Below, piece by piece: positions 60,995-64,000 of a stretch of 64,000 nucleotides of DNA. The DNA comes from Nitrospirota bacterium (lineage in GTDB: Bacteria; UBA2233). The stretch is taken from the NCBI GenBank assembly GCA_011620345.1, contig WOZJ01000050.1, positions 82,343 to 146,342 on the forward strand, given 5' to 3'. The position numbers and the translations under genes are program-made. Within the stretch, counting starts at the first letter, position 1. Each line of letters opens with the position of its first letter. Under the pieces are notes generated by a model that had not been told where the DNA came from, ran no database searches, and worked only from the letters and a program-made list of their open reading frames with translations.

Positions 60995-61891
60995 ATGAAA
61001 GCATTTTTCAAGATGGTCTTGATGGCCGGTGTATTTTTTCTGGGCGCCCCAATGCCTCAAGGTGGGCGGGCTAGTGAGCTCGTTACGGTGAAAGGCTCGG
61101 ATACGATGGTTATTGTGGCCCAGCGTTGGGCGGAAGAGTACATGAAAAAGCACCCCGATGCGACGATCCAGGTGACGGGGGGAGGCTCTGGGACGGGAAT
61201 TGCCGCGCTTATTAACGGTACGACAGACCTGGCAAACGCCTCCCGCCCTATCAAGCCGGAAGAGATAGAAGCAGCGCGCCGGTTGGGCCGTGAGCCCAAA
61301 GAGGTTAAGGTGGCAATGGATGCGATCGGCATAGTCGTCCACAAAGACAACCCGGTAGAGCGCTTGAGCCTAAGGCAGCTGATGGGGATCTATACGGGGC
61401 ACGTGAACAACTGGAAGGAGTTAGGCGGCAAAGACTTGCCCATCATGCGCTATTCCAGGGAATCGAACTCTGGAACCTACCTCTTTTTTAAAGAGCACGT
61501 CCTTAAGGATATGGACTTTGCCTCCGATTGTCAAAACCTTGCTGGAACCGCCGCCGTTGCCGATGCGGTAGCCAAAGACCCGAAAGGGATCGGATACGGA
61601 GGGATTGCCTACTTCGATCGCCCAAACCTTAAGGTACTCAAGGTCAGCAAGGCGGACAATCAGAGGGCCATCGATCCAATCGACCGTTCCGATCTCAAGC
61701 GCATGAAGGTCAACTACGACGTAGTGTGGTCTGGAGAGTACCCCTTGGCCAGGCCGCTTTTTGTCTATTCTCTTCGGGAATCTGCCGAGATTAAGCGCTT
61801 CCTCGAGTGGATTTTGGGCGAAGAAGGCCAAAAAATTGCGTTCGAGCTTGGTTATATTCCGCTCAACAAAGCCGTTGTTGCAGGCCGATAA
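60995..61891 (+). CDS. pstS: Phosphate ABC transporter, periplasmic phosphate-binding protein
   Basis: The 298-residue protein has a signal peptide (residues 1-26) and the PstS phosphate pocket: VKGSDTMVIVAQRWAEEY, QVTGGGSGTGIAALINGTTD, and MRYSRESNSGTYLFFKEHV. It binds phosphate for PstCAB. The ribosome site TAGGAG overlaps the stop of the previous gene, so the two are on one transcript. Confidence 0.93.
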   Translation: MKAFFKMVLMAGVFFLGAPMPQGGRASELVTVKGSDTMVIVAQRWAEEYMKKHPDATIQVTGGGSGTGIAALINGTTDLANASRPIKPEEIEAARRLGREPKEVKVAMDAIGIVVHKDNPVERLSLRQLMGIYTGHVNNWKELGGKDLPIMRYSRESNSGTYLFFKEHVLKDMDFASDCQNLAGTAAVADAVAKDPKGIGYGGIAYFDRPNLKVLKVSKADNQRAIDPIDRSDLKRMKVNYDVVWSGEYPLARPLFVYSLRESAEIKRFLEWILGEEGQKIAFELGYIPLNKAVVAGR

Positions 61892-61919
61892 CGCACGATG
61901 GTGCCAGGGGAGCAAAAGG

Positions 61920-62951
61920 ATGGAGCGCGAAGGGGGACGGAAGGGCAAACTACAGGCCTTGGAAGCCCATCTGGAAGCCTCAAGGGCTCAAGGGGCATGG
62001 ACGAAGTTCCATCGAGCTCGTTCTTTTGTGCATAAAGGGCGAGCGCTGGAGCGCGGAATAGAGCTTTTCCTGCTCCTAAACAGCCTAGTCGCGATTATGG
62101 CGATCACGCTCATCTTCTTGTTCTTGTTCCGGGAAGGGGTTCGTGCGCTTACCGCAATTCCTTTGGATCAGTTTATTGGCGTGCGAGTGGTCGATTATTT
62201 TAGCAATGAGGAAACGTTCCGATACATTTGGCAACCTGTTGGATCGAGCCCAAAATTTTCTCTCATTCCTTTAATATCCGGAACATTCCTTGTGGCCCTT
62301 CCGGCCACGCTTATCGCTTCTGGGTTTGGAATCGGCTGTGGATTGTTCTTGAGCGAAATTGCCCAGCCACGCCTAAGGGAGCTGGCAAAGCCTTTTTTAG
62401 AGCTGTTGGCCGGTATCCCAACCGTAGTGATCGGTTTCTTTATGCTCGCCATAGGGGCAGACTGGATTCAGCGAATCTTTCATACTTCTTACCGGCTTAA
62501 CGCCCTTGTGGGGGCGATCGGGGTCAGCTGTGTGATTATCCCCGTGATCGCCTCGCTTGTGGAAGATGTCCTACACGCTGTTCCCAGGGAAATCCGGGAA
62601 GCAAGCTACGCGTTGGGCGCAACGCGCTCGCAGACGGTTCTTTTTGCGATTTTGCCGTATTGTTCTCCGGGTATCGCCGCGGCAGTCATTCTTGGTATGG
62701 GGCGAGCGATCGGAGAGACGATGATTGTCGTCATGGCTACGGGGAACGCTGCCCAGGTAACCTTCGATATTTTTAAGTCTGTCCGTACGATGACGGCTAC
62801 GATCGCGGGTGAACTAGGCGCCGTTGCGCAGGGATCGAACGAGTATTATGCGCTTTTTTTGGTCGGGTCTGTTTTGTTTACGATTACGTTTTTTATGAAC
62901 TTTGTAACCGAGCTGATCTTGGAGAGGGTACGCAAACGCTTGAGAATGTAG
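61920..62951 (+). CDS. pstC: Phosphate ABC transporter permease PstC
   Basis: The 343-residue inner-membrane permease has a cytoplasmic, charged lead of about 45 residues, then six or more spans. Family marks are FLELLAGIPTVVIGFF near residue 165 and the EAA loop EIREASYALGATRSQTVLF near 233, which docks PstB. GMGRAIGETMIVVMATGN follows. ATG 61920 has GGGGAG 8 bases upstream; frames further up lie inside pstS. 9 bases precede pstA start context. Confidence 0.92.
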   Translation: MEREGGRKGKLQALEAHLEASRAQGAWTKFHRARSFVHKGRALERGIELFLLLNSLVAIMAITLIFLFLFREGVRALTAIPLDQFIGVRVVDYFSNEETFRYIWQPVGSSPKFSLIPLISGTFLVALPATLIASGFGIGCGLFLSEIAQPRLRELAKPFLELLAGIPTVVIGFFMLAIGADWIQRIFHTSYRLNALVGAIGVSCVIIPVIASLVEDVLHAVPREIREASYALGATRSQTVLFAILPYCSPGIAAAVILGMGRAIGETMIVVMATGNAAQVTFDIFKSVRTMTATIAGELGAVAQGSNEYYALFLVGSVLFTITFFMNFVTELILERVRKRLRM

Positions 62952-62959
62952 GGGCAAGC

Positions 62960-63934
62960 ATGACGTTTTCGCACAATAGCCGTAGTCGTAGGTCGGTCAG
63001 GTTGCTCGAGTGGGCATTCGTGATTGCAGCGGGCTTTTCTATGGCCTTGGTTGTTTTGTTGATCGCTTGGATTTTCGTCCCCATCCTATACTATGGCGCC
63101 AAGGTCGTTACCCCCTCTTTCCTGTTCGAGTCTCCGAAAAAAGGGATGACAGCCGGAGGTATCCTCCCCGCTATCTTCGGAACACTTTCTTTGGTTACGC
63201 TGATGATCCTAGCGGCCCTTCCCGTAGGAATCGCAACCGCTGTGTACCTTGTAGAGTACGTTCAAGATAGTCCGATTGCCAGGGTCATCCGGGCCGGGGT
63301 AAACAACTTGGCTGGCATTCCTTCTATCGTGTTTGGATTGTTCGGGCTGGGCTTTTTTATCCTTTTTGTAGGAAGACATCTCGATCAGGTTCTGCAGACA
63401 GGGATGCTGTTTGGCAAACCTGCGCTTCTGTGGGCAGCAATGACGCTTGCCGTGTTGGTCTTGCCCGTGGTCATCGTTTCCACGGAAGAAGCGTTACGCG
63501 CCGTTCCTTGGAGCTACAGGGAGGCAGCCTACGCACTCGGCGCAACCCGTTGGCAAACCACGTCCCGGGTGGTCCTTCTGCAGGCGCGTCCAGGTATTTT
63601 AACGGGGGCAATTCTTGCCGTTTCGCGTGGGGCCGGCGAAACGGCCCCGATCCTGTTTACGGGGGCGGCCTACTTTCTGCCCAAGCTGCCCGTAGTCTAC
63701 TTCAACGTTCCATTGCTGCCTTTTCAGTTGCCCATTTTGAACCCATTCGATCAGTTCATGGAGCTTGCATACCATATTTATATTATGGCCACCCAATCGA
63801 TCAACGTCCAAGAGACCCGGCCGATTCAGTACGGGACCACGTTCGTTTTGCTTGTGATGACGTTCCTGTTCAACCTAACGGCCATTGTCATGCGGTCTTT
63901 TTACCGTAGACAGCTGAAGGCGTCCCTCCAGTAG
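62960..63934 (+). CDS. pstA: Phosphate ABC transporter permease PstA
   Basis: The 324-residue permease has six spans with the PstA marks GGILPAIFGTLSLV, NNLAGIPSIVFGLFGLGFF, the EAA loop SYREAAYALGATRWQTTSRV near residue 194 and SRGAGETAPILFTGAAYF. It pairs with PstC in the membrane. The stop TAG at 63932-63934 lies inside the first copy of a 17-base tandem repeat. pstB presumably follows beyond the window. Confidence 0.92.
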   Translation: MTFSHNSRSRRSVRLLEWAFVIAAGFSMALVVLLIAWIFVPILYYGAKVVTPSFLFESPKKGMTAGGILPAIFGTLSLVTLMILAALPVGIATAVYLVEYVQDSPIARVIRAGVNNLAGIPSIVFGLFGLGFFILFVGRHLDQVLQTGMLFGKPALLWAAMTLAVLVLPVVIVSTEEALRAVPWSYREAAYALGATRWQTTSRVVLLQARPGILTGAILAVSRGAGETAPILFTGAAYFLPKLPVVYFNVPLLPFQLPILNPFDQFMELAYHIYIMATQSINVQETRPIQYGTTFVLLVMTFLFNLTAIVMRSFYRRQLKASLQ

Positions 63935-63963
63935 GCGGCAGACGTCAGTAGGCGGCAGACGTC
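63930..63963 (+). repeat. Perfect 17-base tandem duplication at the pstA stop
   Basis: AGTAGGCGGCAGACGTC occurs twice with no gap (63930-63946 and 63947-63963). The first copy contains the pstA stop codon. It looks like a recent slippage duplication. Confidence 0.9.
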
Positions 63964-64000
63964 CGGCACGCAGATAGGTCAGAAGTGATAGGCTTGGCTT

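Overview
The window is a dense, single-copy stretch of chromosome from what looks like a Gram-negative, largely anaerobic or sulfide-exposed bacterium. It carries about 66 protein genes and four tRNA genes, with no insertion sequence, prophage, plasmid gene or CRISPR array that I can see. An outer membrane is implied by a porin, a heptosyltransferase-like GT9 enzyme and a small beta-barrel-like protein. Anaerobic carbon metabolism is implied by two different 2-oxoacid:ferredoxin oxidoreductases, a CoA-transferase of the succinyl-CoA:acetate type, acetyl-CoA synthetase and a thiazole synthase of the sulfide-using type. PurS, PurF with Fe-S cysteines, a thiolase / HMG-CoA-synthase-like / DUF35 pair and an RsbS-RsbT pair fit the former Deltaproteobacteria (Desulfobacterota or neighbours). 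I cannot fix the phylum from sequence alone.

Layout. Bases 1-3400 (minus strand) hold glycolysis and CoA-transfer genes plus a macro-domain protein. Bases 3565-6450 (plus) hold uracil phosphoribosyltransferase and a secreted CocE-like hydrolase coupled to a 60-residue hydrophobic peptide, closed by a strong terminator. Bases 6667-12621 (minus) hold KorAB and a four-subunit KorDABC. Bases 12712-19356 (minus) hold DedA, an unknown Cys/His protein, Thi4, a ThiF/MoeB enzyme, acetyl-CoA synthetase behind a palindromic operator candidate, and two hydrolases. Bases 19459-23921 (plus) form a housekeeping run: yggS, proC, yggT, DUF167, archease, tatA, tatC and an endonuclease V with a changed catalytic residue. 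Bases 23997-28411 (minus) hold the thiolase/HMGS-like pair and a phosphate-selective-type porin.

Bases 28628-46514 are mostly plus strand: rsmD, coaD, an aminotransferase, Ppx/GppA, hemW, class III alcohol dehydrogenase, then a tightly overlapped nucleotide block (purB, purC, purS, purQ, purL, purF, pyrE), a lytic transglycosylase, a phosphatidyltransferase, a lone NuoI-like protein and Mrp. Facing this run is a NUDIX-AMMECR1 fusion. Bases 46640-50242 hold tig-clpP-clpX bracketed by tRNA-Lys/tRNA-Leu and tRNA-Val/tRNA-Asp. Bases 50277-59851 mix molybdopterin genes, trehalase, menaquinone methyltransferase, rsbS-rsbT, dcd, a secreted family-31 glucosidase and a GT9 enzyme. The window ends in a phosphate operon: a PhoX-like secreted protein, pstS, pstC and pstA.

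The genes most worth a second look are enzymes whose family is clear but whose key residue or architecture is changed: endonuclease V with Ser at the third metal-binding Asp, an HMG-CoA-synthase-like protein with Leu at the catalytic Cys and a fused DUF35 domain, a NUDIX-AMMECR1 fusion, and a PfkB-family kinase with no ordinary start codon. Two unannotated-style small membrane peptides (60 and 33 residues) are tied to their neighbours by 4-base overlaps. Many promoters share a TGC-extended -10 element.
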